In this document: positions 37,528 through 46,124 of the stretch, one piece after another
How the letters are laid out: each line of letters opens with the position of its first letter
How positions within the stretch are numbered: the first letter of the stretch is position 1
DNA from: Streptomyces phaeolivaceus
GTDB taxonomy: Bacteria; Actinomycetota; Actinomycetes; Streptomycetales; Streptomycetaceae
NCBI RefSeq assembly: GCF_009184865.1
Contig: NZ_CP045096.1
Span: 496,001 to 560,000 of the forward strand
Direction: 5' to 3'
Length of the DNA stretch: 64,000 nucleotides
Made by a program: the position numbers and the translations under genes
The notes under the pieces: model-generated
What the model saw: only the letters and a program-made list of their open reading frames with translations
What the model was told of the DNA's origin: nothing
Databases searched by the model: none

Positions 37528-40392
37528 GTGGGCGAGAGCCCGAAGCGGCCGGGACGACCGTGGTCCCGGCCGAGAGGTACGTGCGTCGAGATCAATGAGC
37601 TGGTGGAGATCCTGCGGAGCTGGCTCGACGGCTGCTCCGTCTCGGTGCCGCAGGCACACGCCCGGCTCACCGCGGAGCACTTCAACGACCGTACGGTGCC
37701 GGATCTGCGGCGGCTGCGCGCGATGCTCGCGGGCGAGGAGTTGACCTGGGACGTGGTGGAAGCCGTCGCCGATGTGTGCTTCCCCCACGAACGTGGTGAC
37801 GAGGCGCGTGACCGGCTGAGCCGGGCGAAGGCGTTGTGGGGCAAGGCACAGACTGAACCGACGGCGCTCGACACGGACGGCCAACCCCAGGTGTCCGCGC
37901 GTGAGGTGATCGAGGCGCAGGAGCGCACGATCCGGGTCTATGAGGAAATGAGCCGCTCCCGACAGGCGTTCGAGGTGAGCGAGCAGGGCCGACAGCAGGC
38001 TCTGCAAGTGGCCACCGTCCTGTTCGCGCTGCTGGGCCAGGCGCAGGCCAAGGTTGCCGAACTCACCCGCCGTATCGATGCCCTCCTCCTCGCGCCGCTG
38101 CCCCGCTTACAGGAACTGGGGTCGCTGCAACCGCAGTTGCAACGTGCCCAGGGGCAAGAGCACGAGCTGACCGTCCAGCTCGCACGTGCGCAAAGAGAGC
38201 GCGACGTGGCGCAGCAGGTCGCCGATCACGCCGCCCGGCACGTCCTCAGACTTGAAGCGGAACTTCAGGCCCTCAAAGGTCTGGTCTCTTCCGGCCACAC
38301 GACGACAGCCCTTCTGCCCCAGCAACTGCGCGGCGCCGCCGACGTGCTCACAGACGAACAGGCGCTCGACGACGTCGACGTGGCGCTGCGGAAGGCCCGT
38401 GACGTCCTGGACCGCGAGCACGAGGCCGTCCAAGAGGCCGCGCAGGAGGTCGGGTGGCGAGCCGCGCCGGGGGTCGTCGACGAACCCACCGTGGTGCCCG
38501 GTGAGACGGTTCGCCCGTCGCAGACGAACGCACCGCTGTCCGCAGACAGCGACGAAGCGCACGCCCCGCAGCTCGGTGCCTCCTCGACCGAGTTGTTCGA
38601 AACAACCGCGAACAACTCCTCCACCGGGCAGAACAACCCCTCCGACACCGAGCTCGCGTTGCTCCGGTCCGGTGACCGGATCCGCTTCGTGGGTGCGGCC
38701 ACCCGACGTATCGCGCGTGGACTGGACCTCGACGAGATCGTTCTCGGGCTCTGCCGTGCGACCGTGTCCACGTTCGCCGACTCGATCCTGGTGTACCTGC
38801 GAGAGCCGATTCCGGTGGGGGACGAAAGGCCGACCGGGCCGCTGATGCTTCGGCTGCGCAGAACCGACGGACTCCGAGACGAGCACGTGGGAGGCTTCGA
38901 TCTCCTGGTGGAGCCCGAGCAGACGACACCGGACCACATGGGGCTCCTCACTCGGGTGACCGAGATACTCGAAGTCCGTTCCGGCAGCGCCCTGTCCGAG
39001 GTACTGCGCGGGGTGCGTCCCGTGTTCGGCGATCTCGCTCACACCCGAGCAGCCCTGACCGAGTTGCTCGGCAACGGTGTGGCCGCACCTGCCGGTCGAC
39101 ATGTCATCCTGGCGCCGCTGCGTGGTCGTCGCCGGGTCACGGGTGTCGCCGCCTTCCTCCGCTGGACAGAGCGACCCGCGTTCGACAGCGACGATCTGCT
39201 GGTGGCGGCGCAGTTGGCGACCCACACCGCGCTCGGCGTCGACAAGGCCGTTCTGTATGGCCGCGAGGCATACATCGCGGATAAGCTCCAGCGCACCATG
39301 CTTCCCGAGCGGCTGCCGAGCCCGCCCGGAGTACGCTTCGCCGTTCGCTACCTGCCCGCTGCGGAGACAGCGAGTGTGGGCGGCGACTGGTACGACGCGA
39401 TCCCCCTGTCCGGCAGTCGGGTGGCCCTGGTCATCGGAGACGTCATGGGGCACTCGATGACGTCGGCGGCGATCATGGGGCAGCTGCGCACGACCGCCCA
39501 GACCCTCGCGGGCATGGCACTTCCACCCGAGGAGACCCTACGGCGGCTTGACACGACCGCTCAGAGCCTGGGTTCCGATCGCATGGCCACCTGCCTGTGC
39601 GCGATCTACGACCCGCTCGCGCGCCGCATCACACTCGCGAACGCGGGCCATCCGCCACCGGTGCTGCTCCACGCGGACGGCCGTGCCGAGGTGATGGAGG
39701 TGCCGGCCAACCCACCGATCGGAACGGGCTGGATGGAGTACGAGGCCATCGAGCGGGACGCCCCGACGGGTGCCACGTTGCTGCTCTACACCGACGGTCT
39801 GGTCGAGTCCCGGCTCCGCGACATCGACACCGGCATCGAGCAGTTGCGCCGGCGCTTGTCCGCGCTCGCGCTGGAGGCCGACCCGGACGGCCCGCCCTCG
39901 CTGGAGGCCCTGTGCGACGGCCTGTTGGGCATGCTGGGGCCGGGGGACCGGGACGACGACATCGCTGTGCTCGCGGCACGCTTCGACGGGTTGCGTCGCT
40001 CGGACACGGTGGACTGGACCCTGGCGACCGACGACTCGAGCCCCCGGCTGGCACGCCGACTCACGAAACAGGCTTTGGGCGACTGGGATCTGCTGGAACT
40101 CACCGACGCGGCCGAACTACTGGTCAGCGAAGTGGTGACCAACGCCGTACGGCACGCCCGCGGGCCCATCACGCTGCGTCTCACGCACACCGGTGTCCTG
40201 CGCTGTGAGGTCACGGACGGCTCCTCGCTGATGCCCAGGCGCAGGTGGGTGCACGGGGGAATCGAGGCAGGCAGGGGACTCTATGTAGTGAACCGGCTGG
40301 CCCTGCGGTGGGGAGTGCAGCCGCAGGGTCACAGCAAGGTCGTCTGGTTCGAACTGGCGCTCCCCGAGCGGACCGATCCGTCACGGCCGTGA
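37528..40392 (+). CDS. Coiled-coil, GAF, SpoIIE phosphatase and ATPase fusion regulator
   Basis: From the GTG at 37528 the protein is 954 residues. An N-terminal region (INELVEILRSWLDG, TVPDLRRLRAMLAGEEL) typical of Streptomyces regulators leads into a long coiled coil (about 130-305). Then come a GAF-like sensor (375-575), a SpoIIE/PP2C phosphatase (LQRTMLPERLPSPPGVRF near 587, GGDWYDA near 618, NAGHPPP near 704, GDRDDDIAVL near 808) and a RsbW-like HATPase (ELLVSEVVTNAVRHA near 863, GRGLYVVNRLA near 916). Such fusions act in partner-switching control of alternative sigma factors, combining phosphatase and anti-sigma kinase. GTG 37522 and ATG 37477 are alternative starts. It overlaps the next gene tail-to-tail by 12 bp. 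Confidence 0.85.
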   Translation: MGESPKRPGRPWSRPRGTCVEINELVEILRSWLDGCSVSVPQAHARLTAEHFNDRTVPDLRRLRAMLAGEELTWDVVEAVADVCFPHERGDEARDRLSRAKALWGKAQTEPTALDTDGQPQVSAREVIEAQERTIRVYEEMSRSRQAFEVSEQGRQQALQVATVLFALLGQAQAKVAELTRRIDALLLAPLPRLQELGSLQPQLQRAQGQEHELTVQLARAQRERDVAQQVADHAARHVLRLEAELQALKGLVSSGHTTTALLPQQLRGAADVLTDEQALDDVDVALRKARDVLDREHEAVQEAAQEVGWRAAPGVVDEPTVVPGETVRPSQTNAPLSADSDEAHAPQLGASSTELFETTANNSSTGQNNPSDTELALLRSGDRIRFVGAATRRIARGLDLDEIVLGLCRATVSTFADSILVYLREPIPVGDERPTGPLMLRLRRTDGLRDEHVGGFDLLVEPEQTTPDHMGLLTRVTEILEVRSGSALSEVLRGVRPVFGDLAHTRAALTELLGNGVAAPAGRHVILAPLRGRRRVTGVAAFLRWTERPAFDSDDLLVAAQLATHTALGVDKAVLYGREAYIADKLQRTMLPERLPSPPGVRFAVRYLPAAETASVGGDWYDAIPLSGSRVALVIGDVMGHSMTSAAIMGQLRTTAQTLAGMALPPEETLRRLDTTAQSLGSDRMATCLCAIYDPLARRITLANAGHPPPVLLHADGRAEVMEVPANPPIGTGWMEYEAIERDAPTGATLLLYTDGLVESRLRDIDTGIEQLRRRLSALALEADPDGPPSLEALCDGLLGMLGPGDRDDDIAVLAARFDGLRRSDTVDWTLATDDSSPRLARRLTKQALGDWDLLELTDAAELLVSEVVTNAVRHARGPITLRLTHTGVLRCEVTDGSSLMPRRRWVHGGIEAGRGLYVVNRLALRWGVQPQGHSKVVWFELALPERTDPSRP

Positions 40393-42198
40393 GCCGTACG
40401 CGGTGAGGAAGCGGTCACGGAAGGAGTCCATGCGCCAGACCGGGGCGTCGTCGCCGGGCCGCAGTCCGTCGGACCAGCCCCAGTCGTCGATCCGGTCGAG
40501 CACCTCGGGGTCGTGGGCGACGATGGTGACCGGTACGTCGTGACTGGCGCCGTTGCCGCTGACGCTGGCCATGGGCTGGTGGTCGCCGAGGAAGACGAGG
40601 ACGGTGTTCTCGTCGCCGTACCTCTCCACGTACTGCAGCAGGCTGTGCACGGAGTACTGGACGGACCTGCCGTACTCCTCCTTGACCCTGACGGGGTCGG
40701 TGAACACGTCCGCCGGGTCCTTGCCCGCCTTCTCGATGTCCTTGTAGACCGAGCCGTCGCCGACCTCGTCCCAGTCGACCATCTCGGGCAGCGGGGCCCA
40801 CGGCTGGTGACTGGAGGTCAGGATGATCTCCGACATCAGCGGCTTGTCGCCCTTCTTGGCGGCCTCCAGGCGCTGATACGCGGTGAGGGCGTACTGGTCG
40901 GGCATGGTCGACCAGCTGAACTTCGGCCCCTGGTAGCCGACATCGCGGGAGTCGTAGACCTTGTCGAAGCCGTAGAAGTCGCCCTCCGGCCAGTTGTACC
41001 GGACGCCGGGCACGACCCCGACCGTCCGCCAGGCGCCGGTCTTGTCGAAGGCGCCGGGCAGGGTGAGGCGTTCGCCGGCGGTGACCGTGCGGTAGCGGCT
41101 CTGGTTGTCGATCCACAGGCCGGTCAGGAACGTGGAGTGGCCGAGCCAGCTGCTGCCGCCGTACGTCGCCGAGGTCAGCCAGCCGCTCTTCGCCGCGAAC
41201 CCGGCCTCGGTCAGCGCCTCGCCCTCCTCGTCGAGCGCGGCGTCCACACCGGGCTCGATGGCCGGGTCCTCCAGGGCCGCGCGGCCGTAGCTCTCGATGA
41301 AGGCGAACATGACGTCCTTGCCGCGCAGTCCGGTCAGCAGCTGGTCGGCGGGCACGTCGGCGAACCTGTCCTTCTTGGCCTCCTTGGCGAACGCGGCCTC
41401 GTCCCGCAGGGTCTCCTGGACCCGGCCCCAGCGGTCCTGCACGAAACCGATGGTGTTGCGGGAGGCGACCGCGGTGTTCCCCAGGGGGGTGAGGCCGAGC
41501 GCCGCGCAGGTGATCCAGACGGCGCCTGCGACGATCGTGCCCCGGGTCGTCCGGTCCCGGTGCCGGGCCAGCAGGTTCACCAGCCGTACCACCGCCAGGG
41601 ACATGACGGCGAACAGCAGCAGCACGAAGGCCACGAGGCCGAGCACGGCGACCCGGGCGCCCGTGGCGCCGAGCGTGTCCTTGACGTACGACTCGGCGTC
41701 GTCCAGCAGGCCCCAGTCGAGGACCACGTTGAAGCCGCGGCCGAGGAACTGGTTGAAGCCGATGTCCAGCGACTTGACGACCACCAGGGCGGCCAGGCCC
41801 ACGCCGATGACGACCGCCGCGATCAGCCGCGGCCGGCGGGGCAGCGCCATCAGCAGGGCGACGGCGAGGATCGGCTCCACGGGTATCCGCAGGAACTGCC
41901 GCACCACGAAGTACTCGGGCCGGCCCGGCATCAGCAGCGCGAAGAACACCAGGGCGGCGGCCAGCGCGGTGATCCCCCACGACACGCTCCGCGCGGCGAC
42001 CGGGTACTTCTCCCGGAACGCCGTCCGGTGGCGCTGGAACGCCGTCCGGTGGCGCCGCCATCGGCGAACGGGGGTGGCGGTCCCGGCGGTCGTGTCCTCC
42101 GACGACGGCTCGCGCGCCTCGTCCGTCCGGTCCGTCCGGTCCGTCCCGTCCTTGTCGTGCGTGTCGGGTGATGTGCTGGAGCGCGTGAAGAGCGACAC
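40381..42198 (-). CDS. LtaS/sulfatase-like membrane phosphotransferase
   Basis: This 605-residue protein starts with a charged cytoplasmic tail containing short Asp-Arg-Thr repeats, then five membrane helices (about 68-240) and an extracellular alkaline-phosphatase-superfamily domain (275-600). Metal and nucleophile regions are visible: FAFIESYGR, YGGSSWLGHSTFLTG and VFLGDHQPMA. The layout matches lipoteichoic-acid synthases and related enzymes that move glycerol-phosphate or similar groups to cell-envelope polymers; a true sulfatase is less likely given the membrane domain. The GTG at 42198 has AAGGAA upstream. Confidence 0.8.
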   Translation of the reverse strand: MSLFTRSSTSPDTHDKDGTDRTDRTDEAREPSSEDTTAGTATPVRRWRRHRTAFQRHRTAFREKYPVAARSVSWGITALAAALVFFALLMPGRPEYFVVRQFLRIPVEPILAVALLMALPRRPRLIAAVVIGVGLAALVVVKSLDIGFNQFLGRGFNVVLDWGLLDDAESYVKDTLGATGARVAVLGLVAFVLLLFAVMSLAVVRLVNLLARHRDRTTRGTIVAGAVWITCAALGLTPLGNTAVASRNTIGFVQDRWGRVQETLRDEAAFAKEAKKDRFADVPADQLLTGLRGKDVMFAFIESYGRAALEDPAIEPGVDAALDEEGEALTEAGFAAKSGWLTSATYGGSSWLGHSTFLTGLWIDNQSRYRTVTAGERLTLPGAFDKTGAWRTVGVVPGVRYNWPEGDFYGFDKVYDSRDVGYQGPKFSWSTMPDQYALTAYQRLEAAKKGDKPLMSEIILTSSHQPWAPLPEMVDWDEVGDGSVYKDIEKAGKDPADVFTDPVRVKEEYGRSVQYSVHSLLQYVERYGDENTVLVFLGDHQPMASVSGNGASHDVPVTIVAHDPEVLDRIDDWGWSDGLRPGDDAPVWRMDSFRDRFLTAYGSRP

Positions 42199-42565
42199 GC
42201 GACGTTCCTTCCGTGCGAAGACCGCTGGCGGTGCCCCCCTCTGTACGGGAGGCCCGCGAGATCAGTTCAACGACCACGGGTAAGCCGTCGGTAAGGAACC
42301 ACCCAACAGCCGACCGCACATGGTGGTACACTCGCCTTGGCACGTGTGTATCGCCCCTTTTCGGGCGCCGGTGCCGCTCTCTTCTTCCGAGATCTCTTCC
42401 GCTGAACCGCCCGTCGATCCCGACCGGCCGTCAGTTTCCCCGCATCACCCGCGACACACGGGCCGCCTCTCACACGCGGCCGTGAACGGCTCGGCCGTAC
42501 CCGGGTGTGCACCTCCCCCTCCCTTCCTCACGCGTTTTCCCCCGTCCTCGAAAGGACCTCCCTCC
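42199..42565. other. Divergent intergenic region and Rho leader
   Basis: These 367 bp separate the divergent membrane enzyme and rho genes. TACACT at 42327-42332 resembles a -10 box facing rho and would give a leader of about 225 bases, which is plausible because rho genes are often attenuated in their leaders. The region is open on the plus strand but shows no homology. Confidence 0.4.
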
Positions 42566-43708
42566 ATGACCACCACCACACTCGAACGCACTTCCACCGA
42601 TCGGCAGCCTCCGGCCCGGGTCACCGGCGTCCTGGAGATCGCGCAGAGCGGGCAGGGACACCTGCGCTCCGCACTCGGCCGCCCCGAATCCTCCGACCCG
42701 CAGGTGCCCGCCGCGCTGATCCGCCGGTACGGCCTGCGCAAGGGCGACACCGTCGAAGGCGTACGCGACGGCCGGCGCGCCCTCACCGAGGTCGAGCGGA
42801 TCAACGGCCGTACACCCCAAGAGCTGCGCGGACGCCCGCACTTCCACGACCTCACCCCGCTGCACCCGCGAGCGCGGCTGCGCCTCGAACACCGGGCCAG
42901 CGGACTGACGGGCCGTCTGGTCGACCTCGTGGCCCCCGTCGGCAAGGGACAGCGCGGGCTGATCGTGGCCCCGCCCAAGACCGGCAAGACCGTACTGCTC
43001 CAGCAGGTGGCCGCCGCGGTCGCCGCCAACCACCCCGAGGCCCACCTGATGGTGGTGCTGCTCGACGAGCGGCCCGAGGAGGTGACCGACATGCGGCGCT
43101 CCGTGCGGGGCGAGGTGTACGCCTCCACGTTCGACCGGTCCCCCAAGCAGCACATCGCGCTCGCCGAACTCGTCGTGGAGCGCGCCAAGCGGCTCGTCGA
43201 ACAGGGCGAGGACGTCGTGATCCTGCTGGACTCCCTGACCCGGCTGTGCCGGGCCCACAACAACGCCGCCGCCGCAGGTGGCCGCACCCTCAGCGGCGGG
43301 GTCGACGCCGCCGCGCTGCAGGGCCCCAAGCGGCTCTTCGGCGCCGCCCGGCTGACCGAGGAGGCCGGTTCCCTCACCATCCTGGCCACCGCCCTGGTGG
43401 AGACCGGCTCCCGGGCCGACGACTTCTTCTTCGAGGAGCTCAAGGGCACCGGCAACATGGAACTCCGCCTGGACCGCGCCCTCGCCGACCGGCGTGTCTT
43501 CCCCGCCGTCGACATCACCCCGTCCGGCACCCGCCGCGAGGAACTCCTGCTGACCCCGGGCGAGTTGACCGCCGTACGAGGGCTGCGGCGGGCAATGCGG
43601 TCGCGCGAGGGGCAGGCGAACCTGGAGACGCTCCTGGAGCGGCTGCGCGCCACCCCGGACAACGCCGCCTTCCTGCGGCAGGTGCAGCCCACCCTGCCGG
43701 CGGCCTGA
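42566..43708 (+). CDS. Short Rho transcription termination factor paralog
   Basis: This 380-residue protein contains the cold-shock-type RNA-binding domain (about 18-80) and the complete Rho motor: P-loop GLIVAPPKTGKT (131-142, Thr where most Rho have Ala), Walker B VVILLDSLTRL with D222, R-loop and Q-loop segments (LSGGVDAAAL, KGTGNMEL) and arginine finger R323 in SGTRREEL. It lacks the N-terminal helical domain and the long hydrophilic insertion of the main actinobacterial Rho, which is usually over 600 residues. It is therefore probably a second Rho. GAAAGGA precedes the ATG at 42566. Confidence 0.88.
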   Translation: MTTTTLERTSTDRQPPARVTGVLEIAQSGQGHLRSALGRPESSDPQVPAALIRRYGLRKGDTVEGVRDGRRALTEVERINGRTPQELRGRPHFHDLTPLHPRARLRLEHRASGLTGRLVDLVAPVGKGQRGLIVAPPKTGKTVLLQQVAAAVAANHPEAHLMVVLLDERPEEVTDMRRSVRGEVYASTFDRSPKQHIALAELVVERAKRLVEQGEDVVILLDSLTRLCRAHNNAAAAGGRTLSGGVDAAALQGPKRLFGAARLTEEAGSLTILATALVETGSRADDFFFEELKGTGNMELRLDRALADRRVFPAVDITPSGTRREELLLTPGELTAVRGLRRAMRSREGQANLETLLERLRATPDNAAFLRQVQPTLPAA

Positions 43709-43791
43709 CGTCCGACGGCATGTCATGAGGCATCCGGGTGCTCGATCCGCTCGCTCGGCCCTGGCACCCCGGTCCACGGCGCGACCGTTCC

Positions 43792-43797
43792 TACGTT
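43792..43797 (+). promoter_or_regulatory. -10-like box implying a leaderless transcript
   Basis: TACGTT lies six bases before the ATG at 43804, which places the expected transcription start on the A of the start codon. No ribosome site is present, consistent with leaderless translation. Confidence 0.45.
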
Positions 43798-43803
43798 TGC
43801 GGT

Positions 43804-44991
43804 ATGACCATCGGATTCACTTCCCGCGTCCCTCGTGTTGCCCGTGTCGCCGTCTGTCTCTCCGCCGTCTGCGCGCTCGGGACCCTGGCCGTGGCGACCG
43901 GCCCGGAAGACACCGGCCCCCGGGTCGGCAGGGGCCCGCAGGACGCCAAGGCGGTGCGGCAGTCGCCGTCGCTGTACCGGCCGGGGACGCAGGTACGGAC
44001 CCGGGCCGGCGCGCCCCGGGTGCCGCAGGACCTCTCGGCGGTGTCGTGGCTGGTGGCCGACGCCGACAGCGGCGCGGTGCTCGCCGCGCACGACGCGCAC
44101 CGCAGGCTGCCGCCGGCCAGCACCCTCAAGGCCCTGTTCGCGCTCACCGTGCTGCCGGGGCTCCCCGCAGGACTGAGGCACACCGTCGAGCGCGAGGAAC
44201 TGGCCGGTATCGGTGCCGGAAGCAGCCTGGTCGGGGTGCAGGAGGACCGCACGTACACCGTCGCCGACCTGTGGCGCGGGGTCTTCCTCAGCTCGGGCAA
44301 CGACGCCGTGCGCGTCCTGGCCTCCCTCAACGGCGGCTGGAAGGCCACCACCGAGCAGATGCAGGCCAAGGCCCGCGCCCTGGGCGCCCGGGACACCCGG
44401 GTCGTCTCGCCCGACGGCTACGACGCGCCCGGCCAGGTGTCGTCCGCGTACGACCTGGCGGTGTTCGGACGGGCCGGGCTGCGCAACGCGGAGTTCGCCG
44501 AGTACTGCGCCACGGCCACCGCGAAGTTCCCGGCCGAGGGCCCGTCGTTCGGCATCCAGAACACCAACCGGCTGCTGACCGGCGCCGGGGTCGAGCGCTA
44601 TCCCGGGCTGATCGGGGTGAAGAACGGCTACACCACCCACGCGGGCAACACCCTGATCGCCGCCGCGAAGCGGGACGGACGCACCCTCGTCGTGACGGTG
44701 CTGCGGCCCTCGGGCGGCGGCCACGCCGTGTACGAGGAGGCGCGCTCCCTGCTCGACTGGGGTTTCCGTGCCGCCGGACGCGTCGACCCCGTGGGCTCGC
44801 TGCTGCCTCCGCGCCCGGCGGCGGCCCCTCAGGCGGGCCCCGGGTCCGCGCCGCTCGCCCGTGCCGAGAAGGACGAGGACACCGGCCCCGGCTGGCCGGT
44901 GGCGGGGGTGATCGCGGGCGCGGCCGGTGTCGGCGCGGTGGTCGTGGCGGTGGTGCTGCGGCCGAGGAGGGGCCGGATCGTCCGCGGCTGA
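43804..44991 (+). CDS. D-alanyl-D-alanine carboxypeptidase (S11, membrane-anchored)
   Basis: This 395-residue protein has a signal peptide (about 1-32) and a penicillin-binding catalytic domain with S106-TLK-109, S164-GN-166 and K273-NG-275 (usually KTG). A C-terminal membrane helix (about 366-386) is followed by RPRRGR. It trims the terminal D-Ala of peptidoglycan stem peptides on the outer membrane face. The ATG at 43804 appears leaderless. Its last 163 bp, encoding the membrane anchor, overlap the 3' end of the opposing glycosyltransferase gene. Confidence 0.88.
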   Translation: MTIGFTSRVPRVARVAVCLSAVCALGTLAVATGPEDTGPRVGRGPQDAKAVRQSPSLYRPGTQVRTRAGAPRVPQDLSAVSWLVADADSGAVLAAHDAHRRLPPASTLKALFALTVLPGLPAGLRHTVEREELAGIGAGSSLVGVQEDRTYTVADLWRGVFLSSGNDAVRVLASLNGGWKATTEQMQAKARALGARDTRVVSPDGYDAPGQVSSAYDLAVFGRAGLRNAEFAEYCATATAKFPAEGPSFGIQNTNRLLTGAGVERYPGLIGVKNGYTTHAGNTLIAAAKRDGRTLVVTVLRPSGGGHAVYEEARSLLDWGFRAAGRVDPVGSLLPPRPAAAPQAGPGSAPLARAEKDEDTGPGWPVAGVIAGAAGVGAVVVAVVLRPRRGRIVRG

Positions 44992-46124
44992 CCGACCGGC
45001 AGCCACAGCAGCAGGCCCAGCGTGATCCACACATAGGTGTTGCTGCCGACGAAGCCGCCGATGCCGGCCGCGCCGTCGAACCACAGCCAGACGACGCTGC
45101 TGCACAGCAGCACGTACAGCGCCGCCGCGAGCGGCAGCAGCCTGCGATGTCTCAGCAGGACGGCGAAGGACGGCAGCAGCCAGACCAGATGGTGCACCCA
45201 GGTGATCGGGCTGACCAGACACGCGGTCAGCCCGGTGAGGGCGAACGCCACCGCCCAGTCGTCCCCGCGCACCGCCGTACGGACCCGCCACGCCCACACG
45301 CACAGCACGGCCAGCACGAACAACGCCCAGACGGCGCGGCTCGGTTCGTGCGGTGCCACGAGCCGGGCCAGGACGCCCTGCAGCGACTGGTTGGAGACGT
45401 AGTCGAGGCGGCCGATGCGGCTGGTGTCCCACAGGGCCTCGGTCCAGTAGAAGCGGGAGGCGGCCGGGGCGATCAGGGCCGCCGCCGCGGTGGCGGCCGC
45501 GGCGACGGCCGTCGCGAGCCCGGCGGCCCGCCACCGCCGGGCGAGCAGCAGCATCCCGATGAAGATCGCGGGTGTCAGTTTGATCGCCGCCGCCAGCCCG
45601 ATGCCCATCCCGGCCCAGCGGCCCCGGCCGGTGGCCAGCAGCCGGGCGTCGGCGAGCACCAGGGCCAGCAGCACCAGATTCACCTGCCCGAAGCTGAAGG
45701 TGTCCCGCAGCGGCTCGAACAGCGCGAGCGCGCAGAGGGCCAGGGAGACGCCGAACCAGCCGTAGCGGCGCAGCAGCGGCCCGGCCAGCGTGTCCAGGAC
45801 GGCCGCGAGGGCCGCCAGGTTGAGCGCCAGGCAGAGCACGATCGCGGTGCGCATCCCGACCAGCGCCATCGGCAGCATGGCGACGGCGGCGAACGGCGGA
45901 TAGGTGAAGCCGTAGGTCGTGCCGGGGACCAGGTAGTCGTAGATACGGCCGTCGTGGTGGACCCAGGTGTCGATCGTGCCGTGGTAGACGCGCAGGTCGA
46001 ACCAGTCCCGCAGCAGCGGCACGGTCGCGGTGAAGACGGTGACGGCGGTGGCCAGGCCGAGGACGAGAAGAAGCCGGGCGCGGTCGGTGCGCGGGCGGAG
46101 CCGCCTCTGACGCGGTTCGCTCAT
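44829..46124 (-). CDS. GT87-type polyprenol-dependent glycosyltransferase
   Basis: This 431-residue integral membrane protein of about 10-11 helices belongs to the GT-C alpha-mannosyltransferase group (GT87, PimE-like). The loop after helix 1 carries DLRVYHGTIDTWVHHDGRIY with the acidic residue expected for catalysis, then YGFTYPPFAAVAMLP; AAIKLTPAIFIGM and SNQSLQGVLARL are also typical. It should add sugars, probably mannose, from a polyprenyl-phosphate donor outside the membrane. ATGA links it to the upstream glycosyltransferase. The final 55 residues are Ala/Thr/Pro-rich and antisense to the carboxypeptidase anchor. Confidence 0.82.
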   Translation of the reverse strand: MSEPRQRRLRPRTDRARLLLVLGLATAVTVFTATVPLLRDWFDLRVYHGTIDTWVHHDGRIYDYLVPGTTYGFTYPPFAAVAMLPMALVGMRTAIVLCLALNLAALAAVLDTLAGPLLRRYGWFGVSLALCALALFEPLRDTFSFGQVNLVLLALVLADARLLATGRGRWAGMGIGLAAAIKLTPAIFIGMLLLARRWRAAGLATAVAAAATAAAALIAPAASRFYWTEALWDTSRIGRLDYVSNQSLQGVLARLVAPHEPSRAVWALFVLAVLCVWAWRVRTAVRGDDWAVAFALTGLTACLVSPITWVHHLVWLLPSFAVLLRHRRLLPLAAALYVLLCSSVVWLWFDGAAGIGGFVGSNTYVWITLGLLLWLPVGQPRTIRPLLGRSTTATTTAPTPAAPAITPATGQPGPVSSSFSARASGADPGPA

